Origin: Mycolicibacterium hippocampi
Lineage (GTDB): Bacteria; Actinomycetota; Actinomycetes; Mycobacteriales; Mycobacteriaceae
NCBI RefSeq assembly: GCF_010723735.1
Contig: NZ_BLLB01000002.1
Location: forward strand, 4,464,001-4,528,000
Length of the DNA stretch: 64,000 nucleotides
Reading direction: 5' to 3'
The notes under the pieces were generated by a model. That model was not told the DNA's origin. It saw only the letters and a program-made list of their open reading frames with translations, and did no database searches. How positions within the stretch are numbered: position 1 is the first letter of the stretch; every line of letters begins with the position of its first letter. Made by a program: the position numbers and the translations under genes. This document shows positions 42,861 through 51,723 of the stretch, piece by piece.

Positions 42861-43795
42861 AACTCGATCCCCAGATCGCCGATCTGATCGACACGCTGGA
42901 CGCCGGCTTTCCACCGGTGCACACCATGACCGGTGCGCAGGCCCGCGCCACGATCCGGTCCCGATTCGTGCCGAACCCTGACCCCGAGCCCGTCGGTTCC
43001 GTCACCGACACGTCCATTTCCGGACCCGGTGGCGAGCTCGCGGTCCGGATCTACCGCCCGTTGACCGACGCCGCAGCGCTGCCGGTGGTGGTGTACGCCC
43101 ACGGCGGCGGCTTCGTGTTCTGCGACCTCGACAGCCACGATGGACTATGTCGGAACCTGTCGAATCGCGCTGGGGCGGTGATCATCTCGGTTGGCTACAG
43201 ATTGGCGCCGGAGAACCCCTGGCCGGCCGGCGCCGAGGACGTTTACGCGGCTCTGCAATGGACAGCCGACGCCGCGGACCTACTCGATGCCGACGCGCGA
43301 CGGATCGTCGTCGCCGGCGATAGCGCCGGGGGTAACCTGGCCGCCGTCGCAGCGTTGATGGCCCGTGACCGCGGAGGTCCGAACCTGGCGGGTCAGTTAC
43401 TGCTCTACCCGGTGATCGCCGCCGACTTCGACACCGAGTCCTACCGGTCGTTCGGCACGGGCTTCTACAACCCGAAACCGGCACTGCAGTGGTACTGGGA
43501 TCAGTACGTGCCCGCAATCGCCGACCGGCAACACCCGTACGCGTCGCCGCTGGCCGCGGACCTCAGCGGACTGCCGCCGACCGTCGTCGTCACCGCAGGC
43601 CACGATCCGCTGCACGACGAGGGGGTGGCCTACGCCGACGCGCTCCAGTCAGCCGGGGTGCCAGTGACCAGGATGCCGTATGAAGGCGGCGTGCACGGCT
43701 TCCTCACGATGCCCATGCTCGAGCTGGCTCAACGGGCTCGTGCGGACGTCAGTTATGAACTGACACGGCTACTTTCGAAATCTCCAGCGGACTGA
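42857..43795 (+). CDS. Alpha/beta hydrolase, HSL/LipF-type esterase
   Basis: A 312-residue esterase of the hormone-sensitive lipase group. HGGGF forms the oxyanion hole, GDSAGG holds the nucleophile Ser, HDPLHDE the Asp and VHGF the His. Substrates are usually short or medium acyl esters; an ester made by one of the BVMOs is a sensible candidate. GTG at 42857 overlaps the iclR stop. Its 3' end overlaps the convergent flavin oxidoreductase by 47 bases. Confidence 0.88.
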   Translation: MKLDPQIADLIDTLDAGFPPVHTMTGAQARATIRSRFVPNPDPEPVGSVTDTSISGPGGELAVRIYRPLTDAAALPVVVYAHGGGFVFCDLDSHDGLCRNLSNRAGAVIISVGYRLAPENPWPAGAEDVYAALQWTADAADLLDADARRIVVAGDSAGGNLAAVAALMARDRGGPNLAGQLLLYPVIAADFDTESYRSFGTGFYNPKPALQWYWDQYVPAIADRQHPYASPLAADLSGLPPTVVVTAGHDPLHDEGVAYADALQSAGVPVTRMPYEGGVHGFLTMPMLELAQRARADVSYELTRLLSKSPAD

Positions 43796-44990
43796 CCGCG
43801 CCATACCGCTGCTCGGGATCCAGCACACAGTGGGTGCGTCCGAACACGGTGACCATGCACTTGTTGTTGTGGGTGCACCGACTCCGCACGCCCGGGTCGG
43901 CGATCATCGCATTGACAAGGCCGGGTTCGCGCAGCAGGGCCCGGCCCATCGCGACGAAGTCGAATCCCTCGTGCATGCCCTGCTCCACGTGGTCGCGGTT
44001 GGTGATTCCGCCCAGCAGCACCAGTTTGGTGTTGTGCACCACTGGCACGAACTGACGGGCAGCAGGCAGCATGTAGAGATCTTCGTAGGGATAGCTGCCC
44101 ATCGCCCACTTGCCCACCAGACGTAGCGGCAGCCTCATCGGCGGCGGCATCACGGTGGCGAACTCCTTCACCGGCACGTCCCCCCGAAACAAATACATCG
44201 GTTTGAACACCGATGAGCCCTGGGTGAGTTCGAGCGCGTCCAGGGTGGCGTCGGCGTCCAGCAGCTGCGCGGCGCGCAGAGCCTCGTCGATCCAGATGCT
44301 CCCCGGCAGGCCGTCGTCCATGTCCAGCTTGGCGATGACGGCGATGCGGTCCCCCACCACGTCGCGAACCCGCTGCGCGATCTCCCGGACGAACCGCGAG
44401 CGGCTGTCGATGTCACCGCCGTACTCGTCCTTGCGGCGATTGACCAGCGGGCTCAAGAACGAGCTCGGCAGGTAAAGGTGGCCGAAGTGCAGCTCGACCG
44501 CGTCGAATCCGGCATCGACGGCGACTTGGGCCGCAGCGCCGAACTGATCGATCACCGTCTGTATCTCGTCTCGGGTGATCTCCCGGCAGTACGCCATGGA
44601 CGCCGGGTTGAGGAACCTGCTCGGCGCGACCGGGGTGACCCCCGTGAGTCGTTTGGGTGCCACCACCCCGGCGTGACCCAGTTGCGCCGAGATCGCCGCG
44701 CCGGCGGCGTGCACCGCGGCGGTCAGGCGTTGCAACCCCGGCAACGCCTCCACGCTCATGACGATCTGCCCCGGTGCGCTGGCCGCCTCTGGTGACACAC
44801 AGCAGTACGCGACAGTGGTCATACCGACGCCACCGAGCGCAAACGCGCGGTGGAAGTCGATCAGGTCGTCGGTGACCAGCCCGAGCGGTGATCGACCCTC
44901 AGACGTCGCGGCCTTGATCACCCTGTTTCTCAGCGTCACCGGCCCAAGTTGAGCCGGGTCCATCGGGTTCGGCGACACAGCAACACTCAT
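43749..44990 (-). CDS. Old-yellow-enzyme-family NADH:flavin oxidoreductase
   Basis: A 413-residue FMN TIM-barrel ene-reductase. Visible elements are PVTLRNRVIKAATSEGRSP, ISAQLGHAG, AVELHFGHLYLPSSFLSP (the usual AHGYL is altered to FGHLYL), VNRRKDEYGGDIDSRSRF and VLLGGITNRD. A C-terminal RCTHNNKCMVTVFGRTHC may be a degenerate Cys region. It probably reduces an activated C=C bond in the pathway. ATG at 44990 lies 50 bases from the centre of island operator copy 4, shared with the divergent gene at 45090. The last 47 bases overlap the convergent esterase gene. Confidence 0.86.
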   Translation of the reverse strand: MSVAVSPNPMDPAQLGPVTLRNRVIKAATSEGRSPLGLVTDDLIDFHRAFALGGVGMTTVAYCCVSPEAASAPGQIVMSVEALPGLQRLTAAVHAAGAAISAQLGHAGVVAPKRLTGVTPVAPSRFLNPASMAYCREITRDEIQTVIDQFGAAAQVAVDAGFDAVELHFGHLYLPSSFLSPLVNRRKDEYGGDIDSRSRFVREIAQRVRDVVGDRIAVIAKLDMDDGLPGSIWIDEALRAAQLLDADATLDALELTQGSSVFKPMYLFRGDVPVKEFATVMPPPMRLPLRLVGKWAMGSYPYEDLYMLPAARQFVPVVHNTKLVLLGGITNRDHVEQGMHEGFDFVAMGRALLREPGLVNAMIADPGVRSRCTHNNKCMVTVFGRTHCVLDPEQRYGAVSPLEISKVAVSVHN

Positions 44991-45032
44991 CCCAACACTG
45001 TCCTTCCCAAATCCTTCATGTCGACGACTGCT

Positions 45033-45047
45033 TCCCGGTGGTCGGGA
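45033..45047. promoter_or_regulatory. Island operator copy 4 (OYE / 45090)
   Basis: TCCCGGTGGTCGGGA, a full match to TNCCRSTGRYCGGGA. Its centre (45040) is exactly 50 bases from both divergent start codons, 44990 and 45090, so one site can serve both genes. Confidence 0.72.
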
Positions 45048-45089
45048 GCGCTACCGTCATCACCACTGCGCGCTACCTATTCTCGGCTC

Positions 45090-45434
45090 ATGTCCGGCGA
45101 TGTTTACGTCATAGACCGTGTGGTCACCCGACCCGGCCGCGCCAGGACATTCGTCGACACCTACCTCGCCGAGTACGCGCCGGGCGCCCGCAAACGCGGC
45201 ATGACACTGTGTAATGTCCTGGTCAGCCCACCGATCTGGTTCGACGACCAGGTCAACACCGTCACCATCACCTGGTCGCTGCCCACCCCCCAGGCGTGGT
45301 GGGAGATGACCTGGCAGGGCCGCCCCGACGCCACCCTGGGACCGTGGTGGGCCGGTGTGGCCGACATGATCGAAGAGCGCTCTCGCACCGTGGCTGCCGC
45401 AGCCGACGACGTCGACGGGCTGTGCGATGTATAA
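45090..45434 (+). CDS. Conserved hypothetical protein, possible ferredoxin-fold barrel
   Basis: A 114-residue protein beginning MSGDVYVIDRVVTRPGRART with alternating strands and helices (VNTVTITWSLPTPQAWWEMT). The pattern hints at a NIPSNAP or dimeric alpha/beta-barrel fold, but I do not recognise a family. It has its own island operator and overlaps the next gene by 8 bases, so the two products probably work together. Tryptophan content is high (six residues). Confidence 0.65.
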   Translation: MSGDVYVIDRVVTRPGRARTFVDTYLAEYAPGARKRGMTLCNVLVSPPIWFDDQVNTVTITWSLPTPQAWWEMTWQGRPDATLGPWWAGVADMIEERSRTVAAAADDVDGLCDV

Positions 45435-46032
45435 CGTCACCACGTTGATCCACACCGACCAGCGCGACCCCGTGATCGCCGCGCTGCGCGAAGTGGTGCG
45501 CGACGTACCCGATGCCCTTGTCGAAGCGACGCTGCCCGGTGTGCGCAATGGCGGCGACATCCTGATGCACCTGAGATTCGCCGACCATAGCCAGTGGCCA
45601 GAACTGCAAGCCCCCGTCGACAAGGTTCTGTCGACACCCGCTGTCACCCATGTCGACAGTGCGCACTACCGCGGCAGCCCCGCCGGGCCGAACGATCCGG
45701 GCGGATCGGTGTATCGCGCACTGTTCCTGCGGGTGGCTCCGGACACCCCCGACGATGTGCTCGCCCGGTTCGAGGCCGACCTCGCCGCAATGCCGCGCTA
45801 CGTCGCCACCATCACCGCCTGGCAGCTCAGCCGCGTGACGACCGCCATCGGCACATCGCCATGGACGCACGTGTTCTCGCAGCGGTTCACCGACGTCGAC
45901 GGCCTGCGCGGACCCTATCTGATGCACCCGATCCACTGGGCCTACGTCGACCGGTGGTTCGACCCGGAATGCCCGGAGTACATCGTCCGAGACCGGGTGT
46001 GCCACAGCTTCTGCCACTACCCCGATTCATAG
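45427..46032 (+). CDS. Hypothetical tandem alpha/beta-barrel-like protein
   Basis: A 201-residue protein. The first half (MYNVTTLIHTDQRDPVIAAL, GGDILMHLRFAD) and the second (SVYRALFLRVAPDTPDDVLA, ATITAWQLSRV, WTHVFSQRFTDVDGLRGPYL) each resemble a stress-responsive A/B barrel (Dabb) module, so it may be an internal duplication. A His- and Cys-containing C-terminus (VCHSFCHYP) could bind metal. It is coupled to 45090. Function unknown; a non-oxidative step on a pathway intermediate is conceivable. Confidence 0.65.
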   Translation: MYNVTTLIHTDQRDPVIAALREVVRDVPDALVEATLPGVRNGGDILMHLRFADHSQWPELQAPVDKVLSTPAVTHVDSAHYRGSPAGPNDPGGSVYRALFLRVAPDTPDDVLARFEADLAAMPRYVATITAWQLSRVTTAIGTSPWTHVFSQRFTDVDGLRGPYLMHPIHWAYVDRWFDPECPEYIVRDRVCHSFCHYPDS

Positions 46033-46045
46033 CGCAGGCGGCGTC

Positions 46046-46933
46046 TCACATGCCCGAGGGTGAGATGTTCGGATTGGCCGTCGCCGGCGGTTCCACCGGC
46101 GGCAGCACCGTGCAGCCGTCGAGCGTGTGCACCGCAAGTTGCTGCGACCACGGATAGTGCAGGCTGAACGCGACCAGACCAGTCCGCTCCGCCGCGGGAA
46201 GGTGGCACATCGCCAACACAGTCTCGGCCAGGTACTCCACCGGCTCGGTCGGAAAGGCATCCGGAATCAGTTGCGCTGCACCGGGAGTACGAATCGCTGT
46301 CGACGGACCCACGCAGTTGACAGCAATATTGGCGTCAACCAGTTCGGCCGCCACGCCTTGGGTGAACCGGTGCAACGCCGCCTTCGCCGATGCATAGATC
46401 ACATCGCCCGAGGTCTTGTTGTAGTCGCGATACGGGCGCACCGGCGCCACCCCGGTCACCGAACCGATGTTGACGATCCAGCCCTCCCCCTGCGTGGTCA
46501 TGTGCGGGATCGCGGCGCGCGTCAGGACAAACGGGGTACGCAGGTAGTGCTCGAGGGTGCGGTCGAACGTCTCGGTGCTCATCTGCTCGATCACCGAATA
46601 ATCAGCGAACCCGGCGTTGTTGACCAGGATGTCGATCCGGCCCGTGCGGTCGAGCACCTCGTCGATCAGGTTGTCACGCTGCTCCGCATCCTCGAGGTCA
46701 GCAGCCACACCGATTGCCGTGCCGCCGGCCTTCTCGATCAGTTCGACGGTCTCACCGATGGTGCCGGGCAACGCAGTGGAGCAGCCGCCCCGAATCGACG
46801 GCGACGGCGCATGCGAACGCGCCGTCACCACGACCGTCGCCCCCTCGGCCGCCAACCGCTGAGCGATGGCGCGGCCAATACCACGGCTGCTGCCCGTCAC
46901 CAACGCTGTTCTACCGGTGAGCATTCCAGTCAT
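46046..46933 (-). CDS. SDR-family oxidoreductase
   Basis: A 295-residue SDR. TGSSRGIG binds NAD(P), NNAG is present (VNNAGFADY), and the active-site lysine is in IYASAKAAL. The insertion RSHAPSPSIRGGCSTALPG after the second strand is unusual. The start ATG at 46933 overlaps the stop of the upstream BVMO (ATGA), so the enzymes are co-translated and may act in sequence (alcohol to ketone to ester). A longer frame to 47065 is rejected for overlapping the BVMO. Confidence 0.84.
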   Translation of the reverse strand: MTGMLTGRTALVTGSSRGIGRAIAQRLAAEGATVVVTARSHAPSPSIRGGCSTALPGTIGETVELIEKAGGTAIGVAADLEDAEQRDNLIDEVLDRTGRIDILVNNAGFADYSVIEQMSTETFDRTLEHYLRTPFVLTRAAIPHMTTQGEGWIVNIGSVTGVAPVRPYRDYNKTSGDVIYASAKAALHRFTQGVAAELVDANIAVNCVGPSTAIRTPGAAQLIPDAFPTEPVEYLAETVLAMCHLPAAERTGLVAFSLHYPWSQQLAVHTLDGCTVLPPVEPPATANPNISPSGM

Positions 46934-48852
46934 CGCAACACGAAGTCCTCTTCGATGGGGGCCCGATGCTGATGCCAGACGTCGACGAGCCGAAACGGGG
47001 TGGCGACCACAACACGGCCGGAACCGGAACGGTAATAGGTGTGGGCGTTGGGGGTGTGACACCACACGGTGCGGCTCATCGCCTCGTCAATCGCCGCCAC
47101 GTAGTCGCGGTGCGCTTCTGCGGTCACCTCGATGGTGGTCGCACCGCGCAGGGCCATCAACTGCAAGCACTCGATGATGTAGTGCGCCAGCACCTCCATC
47201 GAAAAGTTCGCTCCCGCACCATGTCCGGGGCTGTAGTTGGGTGCCGACGTGATGAACAGGTTCGGGAATCCCGGCACCGTGCCGCCGCGGTAGGCACTCG
47301 GACTGTCGCCCCACACCTCGGCCAGTTTCACGCCGTTACGGCCTCGAATGTCCACGGTGGAAAGGAAGTCCAGGTGGTAACCGGTGGCGTAAATGATGAT
47401 GTCGAGGTCGATGTGTCGTCCGTCCTGCGTGACGATTCCGGTGGCGTCGACCTCCGCGGGCTCGCTGGCCTCGACGTCGACGTGCGGACGGGCCAGCGCC
47501 GCGTAGTATCCGCCCGGGTCGCGGATGATCCGCTTGCCGTAAGGCGCGAAGTCAGGAGTCACCTTTTTCGCCAATTCAGTTCCTGCACCGAATGTCTGGT
47601 CGATGTACTCCAGGCACATCTTCAGCAGTACGTCATTGGCCGGCGAGATGGACAGGTGGGACTTCGACCATTCCTCGTCCTGCAGGATGATCGGGTAGTT
47701 GTTGTCGGCGGTCCCCCAGTACGACTTGAGGCGATGCCATTTCGCGTAGTACGGCAGGCGCGCTCCGAGGTACCGGCGGTGTTCGGGAACCGCGTCGGTG
47801 AGCCGCTTGCGCGGCGCCACCCAGTGCGGCTGACGTTGGAACACCGTCAGGTGCTCGACCTGCTCGACGCAGGAGTCGACGATCTGCACGGCGGTGCACC
47901 CGGCCCCGATGATCGCGACCCGCTTGCCGGTGAGGTCCAGCGCAGGATCCCACAGCGCGGAGTGAACACTTATGCCCTCGAACGACTCTCTTCCCGGGAG
48001 CTCCGGCCAACGCGGCCGGTTGAGGTAGCCCACTGCGGTGATGACGACGCGGGCGTAGCCGATGTCCCGACCCCCCTGGGCATCAACCGTGTGGATCTGC
48101 CATTGCTCGCGGTCCTCGTCCCACCACAGAGCCTCGACCTCGGTGCCGAACCGGGTGCGCTCGCGCAACCGGTGTTTGTCCGCCAACGCCACCAGGTAGG
48201 CCTGGTACTCCGCGCCCTGCGGATAGTAGTTCGTCCAGTCGGGGTTCACCTCGCGGGACAGCGAATAGTACGCCGACGGCGTATCCACGCCGATTCCAGG
48301 ATATTTGGTGGTCAACCAGGTGCCGCCGACTTCGTCGTTGCGGTCGATGATCTCGTAGGCGATGCCCGCCTCGGCAGCGGCCAGCGCGGCGTTGATGCCC
48401 GCGATGCCTGCCCCGATGATGGTCACGTCCAAGGTTTCAGGGATCGGAACGGTGCGCGGCAGCGTGGGCCGCGACGGCTGGAAGCCGCCCTGCTCCAACA
48501 GGAGTGGCACCTGCTCGTCGTCGACCTCGGATCCCAGCGCCACCGGCAGCAATCGGCAGAACAACTCCAGATCGTCGGCCGCGACCGCGTCGGAGCGGCG
48601 GGGCGCGGCGAGAGCGTGTATCACGGCATCCGCCAACGCCGCCGACGTGTCGGGATCGGTGACACCCGCACGTTCCGGTGGATCGGGCACATAGGAGATC
48701 TTGGGGCCGAACCGGTCGATGACCGACGGATCGCCGGTGATCTGCGCGAGCACCGCCACCAGAACTCCGGGGTCCGCTGCGCGCAGATTGGCCCGCAGTT
48801 GCTCAGGATCGGTAACGGTCACTGCGGCCTCAGACGGTGAAGCGGTGGTCAT
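46930..48852 (-). CDS. Baeyer-Villiger monooxygenase, long HAPMO-like type
   Basis: A 640-residue flavin monooxygenase with an N-terminal extension of about 140 residues, as in 4-hydroxyacetophenone monooxygenase. FAD motif GAGIAGINAALAAAEAG, BVMO fingerprint-like FEGISVHSALWDP (last positions deviate from WP), NADP motif IIGAGCTAVQIVD, and IYATGYHLDF near the end. It should convert a ketone to an ester or lactone. ATG at 48852 has GGAG just upstream, inside a palindrome (48855-48869). Divergent from the acyl-CoA ligase. Confidence 0.87.
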   Translation of the reverse strand: MTTASPSEAAVTVTDPEQLRANLRAADPGVLVAVLAQITGDPSVIDRFGPKISYVPDPPERAGVTDPDTSAALADAVIHALAAPRRSDAVAADDLELFCRLLPVALGSEVDDEQVPLLLEQGGFQPSRPTLPRTVPIPETLDVTIIGAGIAGINAALAAAEAGIAYEIIDRNDEVGGTWLTTKYPGIGVDTPSAYYSLSREVNPDWTNYYPQGAEYQAYLVALADKHRLRERTRFGTEVEALWWDEDREQWQIHTVDAQGGRDIGYARVVITAVGYLNRPRWPELPGRESFEGISVHSALWDPALDLTGKRVAIIGAGCTAVQIVDSCVEQVEHLTVFQRQPHWVAPRKRLTDAVPEHRRYLGARLPYYAKWHRLKSYWGTADNNYPIILQDEEWSKSHLSISPANDVLLKMCLEYIDQTFGAGTELAKKVTPDFAPYGKRIIRDPGGYYAALARPHVDVEASEPAEVDATGIVTQDGRHIDLDIIIYATGYHLDFLSTVDIRGRNGVKLAEVWGDSPSAYRGGTVPGFPNLFITSAPNYSPGHGAGANFSMEVLAHYIIECLQLMALRGATTIEVTAEAHRDYVAAIDEAMSRTVWCHTPNAHTYYRSGSGRVVVATPFRLVDVWHQHRAPIEEDFVLR

Positions 48853-48854
48853 GA

Positions 48855-48869
48855 CTCCGAGTATCGGAG
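48855..48869. promoter_or_regulatory. Palindrome overlapping the BVMO ribosome-binding site
   Basis: CTCCGA (48855-48860), GTA, TCGGAG (48864-48869): perfect 6-base arms directly before the BVMO start codon. It covers the GGAG ribosome-binding sequence, so it could act as an operator or as an mRNA hairpin that limits translation. Confidence 0.45.
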
Positions 48870-48999
48870 CGAACCCGCGAGTCGGGCATCACAATGTCTA
48901 CTCAGCGGGAGGCGAGCAGACTTGACGCGGGCCCTCCCATAACCTTCGGCACATGCACTGTGGGCAGGATGGCGCGAGCGGCGATGCGCCGTGGTGAGC

Positions 49000-50577
49000 A
49001 TGGACCTCGAGGCGCTGATCAACCGGGCACGCGCGCATACGCTCGGTGATGTCCCCCGCCGCTCGGCGCGACGGCAGCCCGACAAAACCGCGATCGTCGA
49101 CGGCGATGTGGTGCTGACATTCGCCGAGTTCGACGATCTGGTCGACCGAGCCGCGGCGGCTCTGGACGACAACGGCTTCCGGCCTGGGGACCGGCTGGCG
49201 TTGCTGGCACACAACTGCTGGCAGTACGCCGTCCTCGCGTTCGCCACGGCGCGTGCCGCGGTGGTTCTCGTCCCTGTCAACTTCATGCTGACCGCCGAGG
49301 AGATCTCTTTCATCCTCGGTCACAGCAAGGTCAGCGGGTTCATCGTCGAAGCAGACCTGGTCCCCACAGCCGAGCACGCGATGCGACTGGGAACGATCGT
49401 CACCACAACGGCGGCGCTCGTTTTGCCGGGTCAGCAGAAGCCCGTTGGCTGGGACGACTTCGGGCAGTGGCTACGCACCGGGTCCGCGCCGCCTCAACCC
49501 GAATTCGACGACGACCAACTACTGCGGCTGATGTACACCAGCGGCACCGAATCCCGACCCAAGGCCGTCATGCACAGCAGCCGCAGCCTGATGTGGCAGT
49601 ACGTCAGCACCATCGTGGCCGGATCGATGTCTGGTGACGACGTCGAAATCCATTCCTTACCGCTCTATCACTGCGCACAGCTGGACAACTTCCTGGCCAC
49701 CGACATCTACCTCGGCGCCACCAGCGTCATCCTGCCGCGCCCGGAACCCGAGCTGATACTGAGGACCATCGAGCGCTACGGCATCACGAATTACTTTGCC
49801 CCTCCCACGGTGTGGATCAGCCTGCTGCGGTCCCCGATTTTCGACGACGTGGACCTGTCCAGTCTGCGCAAGGGTTACTACGGCGCGTCGGCGATGCCGA
49901 CGGAGATTCTCGCCGAGATCCGCGACCGATTGCCCGATCTGAGGCTGTGGAACTTCTACGGCCAGACCGAGATGGCGCCGCTGGCCTCCGCACTCGGCCC
50001 CGATGAACAGGACGCTCACCCCGGTGCGGCCGGACGACCGGTGATCAACGTGGACACCACGATCCTCGACGAACACGACACGCCGGTCCCGGCCGGGACC
50101 GTCGGCGAGATCGCCCACCGCAGCCCGCATCTGATGCTGGGCTACCTCGACGACCCGGAGAAGACCGCCGAGGCGTTCAAGGGCGGCTGGTTCCACTCCG
50201 GGGACCTCGGCTTCTACGACGAGCACGGACTGCTGCACGTCGTAGACCGCAAGAAGGACATGATCAAGACCGGCGGCGAGAACGTCGCGAGCCGCGAGGT
50301 CGAAGAGGTGCTGTATCGGCACCCCGGGGTGCAGGAAGTCGCGGTCTTCGGGTTGAGCCACCCGGTATGGGTGGAAGCCGTGGTGGCCGCAGTGGTGGTC
50401 CGCGGCGGTCTCACGCTGACCGAGGACGACATCCTCGCCCACTGCCGCAAGCACCTCGCCGGGTTCAAGACACCCAAACACGTCTACTTCGTTGATGCGC
50501 TTCCCAAGAATCCCAGCGGCAAGCTCCTGAAGCGAGCGCTGCGGGAGCGCTTCAGCCTCGAACCGACAAGTCACTGA
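49000..50577 (+). CDS. Acyl-CoA synthetase (FadD-type AMP-binding protein)
   Basis: A 525-residue adenylate-forming ligase. The P-loop-like motif is MYTSGTESRPKAVMHSSRSL, followed by FYGQTEMAPL, HSGDLGFYDEHGLL, DRKKDMIKTGGENVASREVE and the C-terminal KNPSGKLLKR. It activates a carboxylic acid with ATP and CoA. It leads an operon with alcohol dehydrogenase, aldehyde dehydrogenase, crotonase and two acyl-CoA dehydrogenases. ATG at 49000 is preferred; GTG at 48991 is possible. Confidence 0.88.
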   Translation: MDLEALINRARAHTLGDVPRRSARRQPDKTAIVDGDVVLTFAEFDDLVDRAAAALDDNGFRPGDRLALLAHNCWQYAVLAFATARAAVVLVPVNFMLTAEEISFILGHSKVSGFIVEADLVPTAEHAMRLGTIVTTTAALVLPGQQKPVGWDDFGQWLRTGSAPPQPEFDDDQLLRLMYTSGTESRPKAVMHSSRSLMWQYVSTIVAGSMSGDDVEIHSLPLYHCAQLDNFLATDIYLGATSVILPRPEPELILRTIERYGITNYFAPPTVWISLLRSPIFDDVDLSSLRKGYYGASAMPTEILAEIRDRLPDLRLWNFYGQTEMAPLASALGPDEQDAHPGAAGRPVINVDTTILDEHDTPVPAGTVGEIAHRSPHLMLGYLDDPEKTAEAFKGGWFHSGDLGFYDEHGLLHVVDRKKDMIKTGGENVASREVEEVLYRHPGVQEVAVFGLSHPVWVEAVVAAVVVRGGLTLTEDDILAHCRKHLAGFKTPKHVYFVDALPKNPSGKLLKRALRERFSLEPTSH

Positions 50578-50591
50578 GGAGATTTCCGCTC

Positions 50592-51698
50592 GTGTTCACC
50601 GGACGTATCGCACGATTCAACGCACCGGGTACACCGTTCGAGATCGAGACGGTGAACCTGCCCGAGCTGGGTCCGGGCGAGATCCTGATCAAGGTCACCC
50701 GCACCAATATCTGCGGCTCGGACGTGCATGCCTGGCACGGCACGTTCGCCACCCGTGGCCTGGGCGGGCAGCTTCCCACCGTTCTGGGACACGAGATGGT
50801 CGGTGTGGTAGAAGCGCTGGGCGAGGGCGTTACAGCCGACTCCAACGGCGCTCCGCTGGAATCTGGCACCCGCGTGGTGTTCCCCTACTTCTTCTGCTGC
50901 CATACCTGCCGCAACTGTCTGCGAGGTAGACGCAACTCGTGCCTGAACATGACGATGGCGATGCTGGGCCGCGCCGATGAACCGCCGTACTTCGTCGGCG
51001 GTTATGGCGACTACTTCCTGCTGCCGGCCGGCGCGGTGGTCTACACCGTGCCCGACAGCGTCTCCGACGACATAGCTGCCGGCGCCAACTGCGCGCTGTC
51101 CCAGGTGATGTACGGTCTCGAACGCGTCGATCAGCAACTCGGCGAGTTCGTTGTGGTGCAGGGCGCCGGCGCACTCGGCCTGTACGCGGTCGCAGTGGCC
51201 AAGGCGCGTGGAGCGGCTCGGGTCATCGCGATCGACGGGGTGCCCGAGCGGCTGGAATTGGCGACCGCGTTCGGCGCCGATGCGGTCATCGATATGAATG
51301 AGCTTCCCACCGCCAAGGAACGTGTAAGGGCGGTCCGCAAGCTCACCGACGGCCAGGGCGCGGACGTAACCGTTGAGGTCGTCGGCCACCCGTCGGCCAT
51401 CGACGAGGGGCTGCAGATGCTCGGTCAGTTCGGCCGCTACGTCGAGATCGGCAACATCAACATCGGCAAGACCTTCGAATTCGACCCCTCGAGGTTCGTG
51501 TTCGGCAACAAGACGATGGTCGGTGTCTCACTGTACGACCCCGCGGTGCTTTCGCGCGCGCTGACCTTCCTCGAACAACACCGCACCATCTTGCCGCTCG
51601 AACGCCTTGCGGCAGCCAGCTATTCGCTCGACAACATCAACGATGCCTTCGCCGCTGCCGAGGACAAGCGCGACGTGCGCGCCAGCATCGTGCCCTGA
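50592..51698 (+). CDS. Zinc-dependent alcohol dehydrogenase
   Basis: A 368-residue MDR-family dehydrogenase. Catalytic zinc ligands are in NICGSDVHAWHG and GHEMVGVVE. The structural zinc cysteines are in FFCCHTCRNCLRGRRNSC. The Rossmann motif is VVQGAGALGLYAVAVAKA. GTG at 50592 follows AGGAG 14 bases after the fadD stop. With the adjacent aldehyde dehydrogenase it can take an alcohol to an acid, which the FadD could then activate. Confidence 0.88.
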   Translation: MFTGRIARFNAPGTPFEIETVNLPELGPGEILIKVTRTNICGSDVHAWHGTFATRGLGGQLPTVLGHEMVGVVEALGEGVTADSNGAPLESGTRVVFPYFFCCHTCRNCLRGRRNSCLNMTMAMLGRADEPPYFVGGYGDYFLLPAGAVVYTVPDSVSDDIAAGANCALSQVMYGLERVDQQLGEFVVVQGAGALGLYAVAVAKARGAARVIAIDGVPERLELATAFGADAVIDMNELPTAKERVRAVRKLTDGQGADVTVEVVGHPSAIDEGLQMLGQFGRYVEIGNINIGKTFEFDPSRFVFGNKTMVGVSLYDPAVLSRALTFLEQHRTILPLERLAAASYSLDNINDAFAAAEDKRDVRASIVP

Positions 51699-51723
51699 CC
51701 ACCCGACCCTGGAGAGACGACAG

